The translations under genes were made by a program, and so were the position numbers. A stretch of 64,000 nt of DNA from Oxalobacteraceae bacterium OTU3CINTB1. GTDB lineage: Bacteria; Pseudomonadota; Gammaproteobacteria; Burkholderiales; Burkholderiaceae_D. The stretch spans positions 1,178,001 to 1,242,000 of the forward strand of contig CP099652.1 in assembly GCA_024123955.1 (NCBI GenBank), in the 5' to 3' direction. Positions 7,495 to 16,558 of this stretch are shown one piece after another. Every line of letters starts with the position of its first letter. The stretch's first letter is position 1. The notes below the pieces were generated by a model that made no database searches, was not told the DNA's origin, and worked only from the letters and a program-made list of their open reading frames with translations.

Positions 7495-8907
7495 ATGAGA
7501 CGAGCGGCATGGTTGTTGGCGACGGCGGGATTAGCAATCACGGTAACGGGTGCGGCGCAGGCGGCGGAGCTGTCGCCGGTGCAAAAGCAACTGCGCGAGA
7601 TTTATCAGGAGCTGGTCGAGACCAACACCACCGACTCGGTCGGCTCGTGCACCGTGGCCGTGACGAAGGTGGCCAAGCGCCTCAAGGCGGCCGGCTACAA
7701 GGACGCCGATCTGCGCATCGTCGTGCCGCCGGGCGGGCCGGCCAAGGGCAACCTGGTCGCGCGCATGAAGGGCGACGGCAGCGCCAGGCCCTTGCTGTTG
7801 CTGGCCCACGTCGACGTGGTCGAGGCCAAGCGCGAGGACTGGACCCGCGATCCGTTCAAGCTGGTCGAGGAGGATGGCATGTTTTACGCGCGCGGCGCCT
7901 CCGACGACAAGGCGATGGCGGCGGCCTTCGTCGCCAACATGATCCGCTACAAAAAGGAAAAGCCGGCCCTCAAGCGCGACCTGGTCATGGCGCTGACCTG
8001 CGACGAGGAGAAGGTGCCGAGCAAATTCGACGGCGTCGAATACCTGCTCACGCACCACCGCCCGTTGATCGACGCCGAGCTGGCGCTCAACGAGGGCGGT
8101 GGCGGCATGCTGGACAAGGACGGCGCGCCGGTCCGCCACGGCATCCAGGCCGGCGAGAAGGTGTATCAGAGCTTCCAGCTGGAGGTCACCAATCCGGGCG
8201 GCCACAGCTCGGCGCCGTACCGCGACAACGCCATCTACCATTTGGCCGACGGCTTGTCGCGCCTGGGACAATTCTCGTTCCCGTTCAAGCTGTCCGACGT
8301 CACGCGCGCTTACTATGAACGCATGTCGACCATCGAGAAGGGCCAGGTCGGCGCCGACATGAAGGCGATCCTGGGCGATCCGCCCGACGCGGCGGCGCTG
8401 GAGCGCCTGTACGCGGTGCATCCGGGCCATAACTCCACCGTGCGCACCACCTGCGTGGCGACCCGGGTCGACGCCGGCCACGCCGACAACGCCTTGCCGC
8501 AGCGCGCCCGCGCAACCGTCAATTGCCGCATTCTGCCGGGCGAGCCGATCGACGAGGTGCAGGCCACCCTGCAGCGCGTGCTGGCCGACGACAAGATCAA
8601 GATCACCCGCATCGGCGAAGGCGTGGCCAGTCCGATGCCGCCGCTGACGCCGGCCCTGATGAAGGCGGTCGAGGAGATCAGCAACGACATGTGGCCGGGC
8701 GTGCCCGTGATACCCACGATGGCGACCGGCGGCACCGACGGCCGCTTCCTCAACAACGCCGGCATCTGGACCTATGGCGTCAGCGGCATGTTCCACGGGC
8801 CGGAGGGCTCGGGCGCGCATGGCCTCAATGAGCATATCCGAGTCAAGTCGCTGTACGACGGCCAGGAATACCTGTACCGCCTGGCCAAGCGGCTGGCCAC
8901 GGAGTAG
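7495..8907 (+). CDS. Secreted M20-family metallopeptidase
   Basis: This 470-residue protein carries a signal peptide ending AAQAAEL and the M20 (ArgE/DapE/CPG2) metal-site motifs in order: LLLAHVDVV, FYARGASDDKA (bridging Asp), LTCDEEK (catalytic and metal Glu) and LNEGGG, with GGTDGRFL near the end. A dimerisation insert with NPGGHSSAPYRDN separates the halves. These di-zinc enzymes cleave peptides or acyl-amino acids, here presumably in the periplasm. GGGAG at 7486-7490 supports the ATG at 7495 over the longer open frame. It converges with the DUF3616 gene, leaving a 3-bp gap. Confidence 0.9.
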   Translation: MRRAAWLLATAGLAITVTGAAQAAELSPVQKQLREIYQELVETNTTDSVGSCTVAVTKVAKRLKAAGYKDADLRIVVPPGGPAKGNLVARMKGDGSARPLLLLAHVDVVEAKREDWTRDPFKLVEEDGMFYARGASDDKAMAAAFVANMIRYKKEKPALKRDLVMALTCDEEKVPSKFDGVEYLLTHHRPLIDAELALNEGGGGMLDKDGAPVRHGIQAGEKVYQSFQLEVTNPGGHSSAPYRDNAIYHLADGLSRLGQFSFPFKLSDVTRAYYERMSTIEKGQVGADMKAILGDPPDAAALERLYAVHPGHNSTVRTTCVATRVDAGHADNALPQRARATVNCRILPGEPIDEVQATLQRVLADDKIKITRIGEGVASPMPPLTPALMKAVEEISNDMWPGVPVIPTMATGGTDGRFLNNAGIWTYGVSGMFHGPEGSGAHGLNEHIRVKSLYDGQEYLYRLAKRLATE

Positions 8908-8910
8908 CGT

Positions 8911-9909
8911 TTAGAGGCTGACGGTGACGCTGCGGAATTTGCGCTTTTCCGGCGGCGCCTCCTTGCACGGCACGCCGCCGGTCTTTTCGTCGCCGTCGTC
9001 GCTCAACAGCTGGAACGATTTGCCGTCGGCCAGCGAGAACAGGCCTTCGGGCCTCAGGCCTTTGCCGATGCTGGTCGCCAGCGCGGTTGGCAGCGTGCCG
9101 GCCGACCACTTGTAAAGTTTGAAGACGCCCTCGGAATCCTGCGGCCCGGCGACGATCAGAAACGCCTTGAGCTTGTCGGCGTAGTCGATGCTGCGGATGC
9201 CCAGGCCGTCGAGCGGCAGTTCGATGGGCGGCCCGAACACCGGCGCCTTGGCCGCCGCGCCGATCGCCAGCACCTCGTTCGGATTTTTCAATGTCAGTAT
9301 CAGCGCCTTGCCGTCGACGACGGGGCTGCGCAGGCCGATCAAGAGATGGCCCTCGGGCGTCGCCGCCAGGCCTTCGATATTCAGGCCGCCGTCATCCTCG
9401 GGCGAGATTTGCGCCGCTTCGTGCAGCCGGTATTTTTCAAACGGCCGATACTCGGCGATGGCGTCGAGCAGGCCGGTGAAGGGTTTGCCGGCGACCGTCA
9501 AAGTCAGGTCGTCGCCCTTGCCGCCGATGTCGGTGGCGAAGAGCTGGCGCCGTTCCGGCCGCGCGCGCGCCTTCTTGTTGGCGCCGTGCGAGGCGATCCA
9601 GTAGATCCGGCGGCCGATCAGGGCCGCGCCTTCGATGTCGGCCTCGCGCTGCTTATCGCCTGGTTTCGCGCCGGGGACGCGCAGCTGGTCCGACAGGTCG
9701 AAGGTTTGTACCGGCGCGCCGGAGCGGTCGCTGCGATAGATGCGCAGGATGTTGTCCTCGTCGTTGGCGACGACGAAATGTTCGTCGTCGACGGCGATGC
9801 CGGCCGAAGCGTCGCACATGCCATAGTGTTCCAGCGGCGCCTTGGCCGACGCCCCGGGCAGGGCCAGCAGGCCGGCCAGCGCGAAGGCGACTTTTTTGGG
9901 GTTGACCAT
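8911..9909 (-). CDS. Secreted DUF3616 beta-propeller-like protein
   Basis: The 332-residue protein has a signal peptide (ALAGLLALPGASAKA) and matches DUF3616 in pattern: DASAGIAVDDEHFVVANDEDN, then ADIEGAALIGRRIYWIASHG, LNIEGLAATPEGHLLIGLRSP and LRPEGLF. The recurring E-G-x-A units suggest propeller blades. The family has no established activity. CAGGAGAA precedes the ATG at 9909 with good spacing, deciding against the longer frame. It is divergent from the DUF2058 gene at 10042. Confidence 0.8.
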   Translation of the reverse strand: MVNPKKVAFALAGLLALPGASAKAPLEHYGMCDASAGIAVDDEHFVVANDEDNILRIYRSDRSGAPVQTFDLSDQLRVPGAKPGDKQREADIEGAALIGRRIYWIASHGANKKARARPERRQLFATDIGGKGDDLTLTVAGKPFTGLLDAIAEYRPFEKYRLHEAAQISPEDDGGLNIEGLAATPEGHLLIGLRSPVVDGKALILTLKNPNEVLAIGAAAKAPVFGPPIELPLDGLGIRSIDYADKLKAFLIVAGPQDSEGVFKLYKWSAGTLPTALATSIGKGLRPEGLFSLADGKSFQLLSDDGDEKTGGVPCKEAPPEKRKFRSVTVSL

Positions 9910-10041
9910 CTGATTCTCCTGAAGGCACGTATCGGGCCGTGGCGAAAAGGTCGGTGGCCCCGGCATATTTGCTATGCTAGCGTCTTTCCGCGTTCCGGTG
10001 CCGCAGCGCTGGCGGCGGAGCCTATTTACGGAGTAGCCGAT

Positions 10042-10578
10042 ATGGTCTCGTTACAAGAGCAGTTTTTGAAAGCCGGTTTGGTCGACAAGACCAAGGTCAA
10101 ACTGGCCAACCAGGAAAAGAGCAAGCAAAAGAAGGTGGAACGCCGCACCGGCGAGCAGACCGTCGATGAAGCGCGCATCGCCGCGCTGGAAGTGCAGCGC
10201 AAGAACGCCGAGCGCGCGCGCGAAGCGAACGCGCAGCGCGACGCCGCCGCCAACCAGAAGGCGATCGTCGCGCAGATCGCGCAGATGGTGCGGCAAAACC
10301 GCCAGGACAAGGGCAAGGGCGACATCCCCTACAACTTCACGCATGGCACCAAGATCGAGCGCATCTTCGTCTCGCCGGCGGTGCGCGAGCACCTGGTCGC
10401 GGGCCGGCTGGTGATCGTGGTGATGAACGGCGCGGTGGAGCTGGTGCCGCGCGTGATCGCCGACAAGATCGCCGAGCGCGACGCCTCGCTGGTGGTGCGG
10501 GTAAACAAATCGAGCACGCAAGTCGACGAGGACGACCCATACGCCGCGTTCCAGATCCCCGACGATTTGATGTGGTAA
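10042..10578 (+). CDS. DUF2058 family protein (YaiL-like)
   Basis: The 178-residue cytoplasmic protein begins MVSLQEQFLKAGLVDKTKVK, the typical DUF2058 opening. A highly charged coiled-coil-like segment (about residues 20-80) follows, then DIPYNFTHGTKIERIFVS and IPDDLMW at the C-terminus. Homologues such as E. coli YaiL are nucleoid- or RNA-associated by reputation, without a defined activity. ACGGAG at 10029-10034 serves the ATG at 10042. The long palindromic repeat at 10583-10670 begins 5 bp after its stop. Confidence 0.85.
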   Translation: MVSLQEQFLKAGLVDKTKVKLANQEKSKQKKVERRTGEQTVDEARIAALEVQRKNAERAREANAQRDAAANQKAIVAQIAQMVRQNRQDKGKGDIPYNFTHGTKIERIFVSPAVREHLVAGRLVIVVMNGAVELVPRVIADKIAERDASLVVRVNKSSTQVDEDDPYAAFQIPDDLMW

Positions 10579-10582
10579 AAAT

Positions 10583-10670
10583 CCGGGGTCAGGTCCACCA
10601 TTTCTACACGGCCTCGGCCGTAAAGCCCGGTAGCGTTCAGCTCGTGTAGAAATGGTGGACCTGACCCTGG
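10583..10670. repeat. Long palindromic REP/REPIN-like element
   Basis: Two 28-nt arms (10583-10610 and 10643-10670) are inverted copies with a single mismatch, separated by 32 nt. The arm core is GGTCAGGTCCACCATTTC and both arms carry a CGTG-type inner end. The GC-rich loop has its own small GGCC-centred symmetry. As RNA it would fold into a very stable hairpin without a U-run, unlike an ordinary terminator. GGGGTCAG-type ends resemble REP sequences mobilised by RAYT (IS200-like) transposases, but no RAYT gene is in this window. Confidence 0.85.
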
Positions 10671-10758
10671 AGTTGAAGTTGGGAACTACTGCGAGACGAT
10701 GATGCGCCAGCGCCGGGGTTTGATGACGGCCTGGCCTTCGTCGCCGGCTAGCTCAATG

Positions 10759-13158
10759 TCACTCCTTTTTGAGCGTGCGTTCAAACAGCTGGTAGATGCG
10801 GCGGTATTGGTCGTACCAGCTTTCGGCGTGCACGTAGGCGTGGCGCTCCAGCGGGTAGGAAGCCAGTTCCCAGTTGTCCTTTTTCAGTTCGATGAAGCGC
10901 TGCGCCATGCGCACCGAGTCCTGATAAAACACGTTATCGTCGATCATGCCGTGCGCGATCAGCAGGTGGCCTTTGAGCTTGTCGGCATATTCGATCGGCG
11001 ACGACACCTTGTACGCTTCCGGGTCCAGCTCCGGCGTATTGAGGATGTTGGCGGTGTACTCGTGGTTGTAGGTGGTCCAGTCGGTGACGGGACGCAGCGC
11101 GGCGCCGGCCTTGAACTGGTCGGGCGCGCGCAGTAGCGCCATGAAGGTCATGAAGCCGCCGTAGCTGCCGCCGTAGATGCCGACATTTTTGGCGTCGCCC
11201 TGGTGGTTGGCCACCATCCAGTTCAAGCCGTCGATGTAGTCTTCCAGTTCCGGATGGCCCATCTGGCGGTAGATCGCGGTGCGCCAGTTGCGGCCGTAGC
11301 CGAGCGATGCGCGGTAGTCCATGTCCAGCACGATGTAGCCCTTTTCAACCAGCAGGTTGTGGAACATCTGCTCGCGGAAGTAGACCGGGAAGCGCTGCGT
11401 GACGTTTTGCAGGTAGCCGGCGCCGTGCACGAACATCACGACCGGATATTTTTTGCCCGGCTCCAGGGTGGCCGGACGATACAGCTTGGCCCATACCGGA
11501 TCGGCGCCGTGCGTCGACGGCACCGCGACGATTTGCGGCGTGATCCACTGGCGCTCCTTGTAGTCGGCGTTGCGGGTGTCGGTCAGTTGCTTGGCGGCGC
11601 CGCCGCTGCTGTCCACCGTGGCGATTTGCGCCGGCATGTAGGCGGTCGAGTAGCGCACCAGCAGCTTGCGGCCGTCCGGCGACAACGTGAAGCTCTCCAC
11701 GCCGCCCAGCGACGTCAGTTCCTTCGGCGCGCCGCTGCTTGTGCCGCCCGTGGTGCCGCTGGAGCACACCTCGTAGGTGCCCGGCAGCTTGGGGTTGCAC
11801 ATGAAGTAGGCGGTCTTGCCGTCGGCCGACCATTCGACGTTGCTCGCTTCCCATTTGCCCGAGGTCAGCGCGCGCGCTGCGCCGTTCGCGGCGGCGGGCT
11901 GCAGGTAGATGTGGGCGTAGCCGCTTTCCTCAGACTGATACCACAAGGTGCTGTTGTCCGGTTGCCAGCCGAAGCCGTTGCCGCGGTTGTTGACCCAGGC
12001 CGTGTCGCTCAAACGATGCACCGGTTGCAGTTTGGCGCCCGCCAGGTCGACGGTGGCGATCCAGCGGTCCTTGTTGTCGATCGCCTGCGCCATCACGGCC
12101 ACCTGCTTGCCGTTGTCGCTCCAGCGGATCGATTCGTCGCGGCCTTCAAAGCGCACGCCGCGATTACCCTTGAGCGCATCGAGCTTGCGCGCGGCGCGCA
12201 TTTCGGCCAGCGGATCGACATTGATGCCGGGCAGGGCGTCGAACGACAGCTCGGTGACCTTGCGCGTGGCCAGTTCGATCAGTTTGAGTTGCTGCGGCTG
12301 CGGGCCTTCGTCGCTGACACGTTTGCGCTCGTCGTCGGTCTCCTCGTAGCCCGATTCGGTCACGTACTTCGGCATCTTGCCGACGCGGCGCTTGTCGCCG
12401 TCCTTGGCGCTGGTGACCACCAGCAGGTAGCGGCCGTCCGGCGACAGCGCGCTGGTGTCGATGACGACCTTCTCGCCCAGGTAGACCGGCTGCGGCGCGC
12501 GCGTGGCGTCGGCGCCGCGTTCCTGGTTGCGGCGCTCGCGCAACGCGTCGCGCTCCTCCTTTTGCCGCGCCAGGGTCGAGAGCAGGCGCAGTTGCAGGTC
12601 GCGCCGCGCGCTGGCGTCCGGCGCGGCGTCGGGGTCCTTGGCGGTGCGCAGCACGGCCACCGGCGACACCAGGCGCTCGGCGCGGTTCCAGCTGAACCAG
12701 TCGCTGCCCACGCGGAACTGCACGCCGGCGCCGTCGGCCGTGTATTGCGGATCGGCGGCCGGGGAGGTGCCGCGTACGATTTGTGTCAGCGCGCCGCTTT
12801 TCAAGTCACGTTCGAACAGGTCGCCGTTGCGCAGCAAGATCGCGCGCGTGTGGTCGCGGTTGTAGACCGGGTCGGCGCTGTCGAGGTTTGCCAGCTGTTT
12901 GTCGTCCACCAGCTTCGGACCGCCGGCGGCGATCTGGAAAGTGTCGCGCAGCGGCGAGCCGGCGCGTTTTTGCTTGAAGTAGACCTGGCGGCTGTCCCAG
13001 CCCCACCATGCCGATTCGACCGGGTTGCCGATCCAGTCGGGATTGGCCATGGCCTGGTCCAGCGTGATCGGTGTGGGGGTGGCTACGTTGGCCGCATGGG
13101 CCGCGAAGGTGGTGATCGCGGCGGCGATAGCGGTGGAAAGAGGCAGGACAAAACGCAT
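10759..13158 (-). CDS. S9-family prolyl oligopeptidase-like peptidase (DPP-IV type)
   Basis: The 799-residue protein has a signal peptide (MRFVLPLSTAIAAAITTFAAHA), an N-terminal beta-propeller with repeats such as LSPDGRYLLVV, WSDNGKQVAVM and LSPDGRKLLVRY, and a C-terminal alpha/beta-hydrolase domain. The nucleophile is Ser665 in YGGSYGGFM; Asp in HGMIDDN and His in ERHAYVH complete the triad. Such enzymes remove dipeptides or cut small proline-containing peptides, and here would act in the periplasm or outside. Upstream spacing shows no strong ribosome-binding site. It is one of three S9 genes in the window. Confidence 0.92.
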   Translation of the reverse strand: MRFVLPLSTAIAAAITTFAAHAANVATPTPITLDQAMANPDWIGNPVESAWWGWDSRQVYFKQKRAGSPLRDTFQIAAGGPKLVDDKQLANLDSADPVYNRDHTRAILLRNGDLFERDLKSGALTQIVRGTSPAADPQYTADGAGVQFRVGSDWFSWNRAERLVSPVAVLRTAKDPDAAPDASARRDLQLRLLSTLARQKEERDALRERRNQERGADATRAPQPVYLGEKVVIDTSALSPDGRYLLVVTSAKDGDKRRVGKMPKYVTESGYEETDDERKRVSDEGPQPQQLKLIELATRKVTELSFDALPGINVDPLAEMRAARKLDALKGNRGVRFEGRDESIRWSDNGKQVAVMAQAIDNKDRWIATVDLAGAKLQPVHRLSDTAWVNNRGNGFGWQPDNSTLWYQSEESGYAHIYLQPAAANGAARALTSGKWEASNVEWSADGKTAYFMCNPKLPGTYEVCSSGTTGGTSSGAPKELTSLGGVESFTLSPDGRKLLVRYSTAYMPAQIATVDSSGGAAKQLTDTRNADYKERQWITPQIVAVPSTHGADPVWAKLYRPATLEPGKKYPVVMFVHGAGYLQNVTQRFPVYFREQMFHNLLVEKGYIVLDMDYRASLGYGRNWRTAIYRQMGHPELEDYIDGLNWMVANHQGDAKNVGIYGGSYGGFMTFMALLRAPDQFKAGAALRPVTDWTTYNHEYTANILNTPELDPEAYKVSSPIEYADKLKGHLLIAHGMIDDNVFYQDSVRMAQRFIELKKDNWELASYPLERHAYVHAESWYDQYRRIYQLFERTLKKE

Positions 13159-13245
13159 GGATAGTTCGCTTTGAAGTTGGGTGAACGGGAGCGCCGGATT
13201 GCGGCGCGTCCACGATTATAGTGGACCCCAACGCTACCCGAACAG

Positions 13246-14601
13246 TCAGTTGCGGGCGATCTTGTCTCTGAGGCCATCCTTGGCGTCCGGGCCGCCGCGC
13301 CGTGGCGCCATGCGCAGCGCCAGCATCAGGAGCAGCCCCGTCGCCAGGTACATGCCGATCAGCGCGGCGAGCATGGCGGCGCTGTCGCCCCACGCCAGCA
13401 GGCGCGCGCTCAGGGCCGGGCCGAAGGCCCCGCCCATCATGGCCAGGCCGCCCACCAGCGCGATGCCGATGGCGGCGCGTTGGCGGTTGAGCAGGTCGGT
13501 GAGGATGGCCGCCAGCAGCGGCAGCGCCGCCGAGATGCCCAGCGACGCCAGCGACATGCCGGCCAGCGACCACGCCAGGCCGTTGTCGGCGGCGATGGTC
13601 AGACCGAGGCCGCCGGCGGCCAGCACCATGCAAGCGATGAAGTGGCCGCGCCGTTCGCGCCGGCGGTCCGAGTCGTAGCCGATGGCGATCATGCCGACGA
13701 TGCCGACGATGCCGGGTATCGCCGCCAGCAGGCCGGATTCCAGCGGGCCGCCCGCGCCCCAGCGCTGCATCAGCGCCGGCGCCCAGTGCGCCAGCGCGTA
13801 GCTGGCGCCGGCCAGCAGCAGGTTGCCGAGCGCCAGCAGGCAGATGGCCGGATCGCGCAGCAGCGACCAGATGATGGCGAAGGCCGACGGCGGTTCGTCG
13901 TCGTCCTCGTCCGGGTCGATGCCGGCGGCCTTGGCGAGCGCCGCTTCATCGCGGTTCAAGTCCTGCCGCACCATCTGCTGTTCGAACCCCGACAGCCATT
14001 TGGCATCGTCCGGATGGTCGTCCAGATAGAAGTAGGCGGCGATGCCCAACAGCGCGGCCGGCAGGCCTTGCGCCAGCAGCAGCCACTGCCAGCCTTGCAA
14101 ACCGCTGTAGAGATGCAGCGCCTGCTGCATGGCGCCCGACAGCGGCCCGGCGATGATGCCGCCGATCAGCGCGGCCGACGCGAAGACGGCGAACACGCGC
14201 GCCCGCCGCGCGGCCGGATACCAATAGGTCAGATACAGGATCACGCCGGGGAAGAAACCGGCCTCGCACATGCCGAGCAGGAAGCGGATCGTGTAGTACT
14301 CGAGCGGCGTGCGCACGAAGGCGCCGGCGGCGGTGGCCGCGCCCCAGCCGAGCATCATGCGCAGCAGGATCTTGCGCGTGCCGAGTTTTTCCAGCAGCAG
14401 GTTGCAAGGCACGGCGAACAGCGCGTAGGCGAAGAAGAACACGCCGGCGCCCCAGGCGAAGACCTGGTTGCCGAAGGCGAGGCTGTCCTGGATGTGGCGC
14501 TGGGCGAGGTCGACGTTGACGCGGTCGATGTACGCGACCACGCAGCACAGCATCAGCAGCGGCAGCAGGCGCCAGCTGATTTTGCGGTAAATTGCATCCA
14601 T
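13246..14601 (-). CDS. MFS transporter, anion:cation symporter (ACS) type
   Basis: About 12 hydrophobic segments are visible in 450 residues, split by a charged central loop (DPDEDDDEPPS). YRKISWRLLPLLMLCCVVAYIDR is the typical start of ACS-family carriers such as phthalate, galactonate or allantoate permeases, and GMCEAGFFPGVILYLTYWYP is the family's TM4-5 signature. These import organic anions with protons or cations. The ATG at 14601 puts the conserved opening near the N-terminus; a GTG at 14646 would add 15 residues. No catabolic genes adjoin it, so the substrate is unknown. Confidence 0.88.
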   Translation of the reverse strand: MDAIYRKISWRLLPLLMLCCVVAYIDRVNVDLAQRHIQDSLAFGNQVFAWGAGVFFFAYALFAVPCNLLLEKLGTRKILLRMMLGWGAATAAGAFVRTPLEYYTIRFLLGMCEAGFFPGVILYLTYWYPAARRARVFAVFASAALIGGIIAGPLSGAMQQALHLYSGLQGWQWLLLAQGLPAALLGIAAYFYLDDHPDDAKWLSGFEQQMVRQDLNRDEAALAKAAGIDPDEDDDEPPSAFAIIWSLLRDPAICLLALGNLLLAGASYALAHWAPALMQRWGAGGPLESGLLAAIPGIVGIVGMIAIGYDSDRRRERRGHFIACMVLAAGGLGLTIAADNGLAWSLAGMSLASLGISAALPLLAAILTDLLNRQRAAIGIALVGGLAMMGGAFGPALSARLLAWGDSAAMLAALIGMYLATGLLLMLALRMAPRRGGPDAKDGLRDKIARN

Positions 14602-14742
14602 GCCGGCAGCGCCGCGCAGGTGCAGAAGCGTGGCGCCATGGTTCACGATGCGTGGGCAAGGGTGGTCTGCATGTAGCCGATATTAGCCGTGCCTAAAACC
14701 TTAGGCAAGCGTTTGGCGCAATGGGGAACTCAAAACAACAAA

Positions 14743-14781
14743 GCGCCACGATGGCGGCGTTTTCACGCACCATCGTGGCGC
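14743..14781 (-). terminator. Hairpin downstream of the hemerythrin-like gene
   Basis: A perfect 12-bp inverted repeat (GCGCCACGATGG / CCATCGTGGCGC, 15-nt loop) is followed on the minus strand by a U-rich stretch. It most likely terminates the gene at 14803-15393. Confidence 0.6.
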
Positions 14782-14802
14782 AAGGGGGCGGGTAAAACCG
14801 GG

Positions 14803-15393
14803 TTAAACGCGGATCGCACCGCCGGCCACCGGGCGGGTGTTGTAATTCATGGTGCCGAGGTTGCGGCGGGGGCGCAACTCGGGCTTGGTGGCGGCGTCGC
14901 CGTCTTCCTGCGCCAGGAACTGGGTGCCGATCTCGAACCACTCGTCGCTGGAAATGACCTTTTGCGCCAGCGGCAGCAGCTCCTGCTCTTCCTTGTCGAG
15001 GCGCTTGAGCAAATTCTGGCAATACAGGTCGATCGTGCGGCACAGGAATTTGCCCTGCGAGGCGCTGCGGCGCATCGCCCGGCGCAGGCATTTGTGCACG
15101 GCGTTGAGCATCGCGCCGCCCAGACGGCTGAGCGTCTCGAGGTCGTTCATCAGGGCGGCGCAGCTGGAATCGGCCGCGCGCACGGCGGGCATCAGGCACG
15201 CTTCGACCTTGCGCTGGTGGCGCGCTTCGGCAAAGCTGGTCAGCTCCTTGAGCTGGGACTCGATGAACACAGGATCGATCTCCTGCGGGCGGCGCGCGAT
15301 CGACTGCACATGCTGCAGCAACCGCGAGATGAAATGGCGTTCTTTTTTCTGTTCGATGGAGAGTGTCAGTAGGACATAAGTGGCAGTTAGCAT
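14803..15393 (-). CDS. Helical protein resembling a degenerate hemerythrin domain
   Basis: The 196-residue protein is predicted all-helical. LLKRLDKEEQELLPLAQKVI matches the last helix of hemerythrin domains, where the consensus has a His followed by EE..L.PLA, but Arg stands in the His position. FAEARHQRKVEACLMPAV resembles the HH-KEE-LFP segment with only one His. Iron binding is therefore doubtful. The ATG at 15393 is chosen because the upstream frame lacks a ribosome-binding site and has an odd composition. The last 40 residues are basic and unstructured. Function unknown. Confidence 0.7.
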   Translation of the reverse strand: MLTATYVLLTLSIEQKKERHFISRLLQHVQSIARRPQEIDPVFIESQLKELTSFAEARHQRKVEACLMPAVRAADSSCAALMNDLETLSRLGGAMLNAVHKCLRRAMRRSASQGKFLCRTIDLYCQNLLKRLDKEEQELLPLAQKVISSDEWFEIGTQFLAQEDGDAATKPELRPRRNLGTMNYNTRPVAGGAIRV

Positions 15394-15764
15394 AACGTTT
15401 CCCGTATTCGTCTGACTTCGGCTGCGCGGCAAGCGAGGAATGCTCTGCGGTCGGCGCGGCCAGTGGGTTTACCTTAGCGCTGAGCTCATCTCATTCAACG
15501 TCGATTTACAATTGTTCACAACTAGTTAAAGAGCAATAATTGTGCTGCAATAATAAGTCTCAACTTCGAAGATTACCGGCGGGGAAAACGCGTTAGTCAC
15601 ATGCCATGCCGGTGATAACTGATGCGTACTCTTCCTGACTGAGTGGGAAATTATGCGCCCATTTTCTGGCGCCGTGTAGGCGTTTACGACTTACTATCAA
15701 AAAAAGTTTTGTATCAAACCGCGCCTGCTGTGGCGCGGCTTGCTTTGTTGCGATGCGGCGAAAA
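15394..15764. other. 371-bp intergenic region, AT-rich
   Basis: This gap separates two minus-strand genes. It holds the upstream region of the hemerythrin-like gene, with AT-rich patches around 15500-15570, and the 3' flank of the SDR gene. A weak frame crosses it, but without typical codon use. I see no RNA gene or clear hairpin-U-run terminator. Confidence 0.5.
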
Positions 15765-16475
15765 TCAGGCCGCCAACGGCGCGCCCAGATAGATGCCGCG
15801 CGGCGCGCCCAGCCCCTGCTTGACTTGCCTGGAAATTTCATCGACCAGTACTTCGTCGTCGCCGTTTTCAAGCGCGGCGACGATGATGCGCGCGACCTCG
15901 GCCGGCGCGGTTTTCTCGGCCTCGATGGCGGCCACCATGTCGGTATCCATGTAACCCATATGCGCGGCCAGCACCTGCGTGCGTTGCGCTTGCAGTTCGC
16001 CGCGCAGGCCATTGGTCAGCGCCCAGGCGGCCGCCTTGGAGACGCTGTAGGTGCCGGTGCCGGCCATGCTGATCCAGGCCAACGCCGACAGCACGTTGAC
16101 GATGGCGCCGCCGCCGTTGTTCTTCAGCGCCGGCGCGAACGCCTGGCTCAGCGCCATCGGGCCGAAGAAGTTGGTGTCCAGTTCCTGTTGCATCACCTGC
16201 AAGGCGTTGGGCGCGGTCAGGTCGGTGCCGTTGAAGATGCCGGCGTTGTTGATCAGGACGGTCAAGTCCGGAATCGCCCGCACGGCGGCGGCGATGTCGT
16301 CCGCGTTGGTTACGTCCAGTTTGATCGGCGTGACGCCGGGCACGGTGACCGATGCCGGATTGCGGGCGCCGCCGTAAACCTTGCGGGCGCCGGCTTTGAC
16401 GGCGGCTTCGGCCAGGGCTTTGCCCAGGCCGCGGTTGGCGCCGGTGACGAGAACGACGGAGTCTTTGATGTTCAT
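15765..16475 (-). CDS. Short-chain dehydrogenase/reductase (SDR)
   Basis: The 236-residue cytoplasmic enzyme shows the classical SDR order: VVLVTGANRGLGKAL (TGxxxGxG cofactor loop), LINNAGIF (NNAG), a serine in VNVLSALAW and the catalytic Y-x-x-x-K in TYSVSKAAA. Substrate is not predictable. AAAGG precedes the ATG at 16475. It lies 83 bp downstream of the TetR gene on the same strand, and its leader contains a 12-bp palindrome that also occurs before the regulator. It is thus very probably the regulated target. Confidence 0.9.
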   Translation of the reverse strand: MNIKDSVVLVTGANRGLGKALAEAAVKAGARKVYGGARNPASVTVPGVTPIKLDVTNADDIAAAVRAIPDLTVLINNAGIFNGTDLTAPNALQVMQQELDTNFFGPMALSQAFAPALKNNGGGAIVNVLSALAWISMAGTGTYSVSKAAAWALTNGLRGELQAQRTQVLAAHMGYMDTDMVAAIEAEKTAPAEVARIIVAALENGDDEVLVDEISRQVKQGLGAPRGIYLGAPLAA

Positions 16476-16522
16476 GGTAATGCCTTTCAATGAGAGTGCA
16501 GGTTAAGAACACAACTTACAAT

Positions 16523-16534
16523 ATGACCGGTCAT
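16523..16534. promoter_or_regulatory. Probable TetR operator upstream of the SDR gene
   Basis: ATGACCGGTCAT is a perfect 12-bp palindrome 48 bp upstream of the SDR start. It is embedded in a 21-bp block (16521-16541) that recurs upstream of the TetR gene with one mismatch. Confidence 0.75.
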
Positions 16535-16558
16535 CTTAAAACCGGGTAAAAAAAACGA

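Noticed and set aside
15593..16012. A minus-strand frame across the gap beside the SDR gene
   Set aside because: It overlaps the SDR in another frame and has Arg/Pro-rich, non-native composition.
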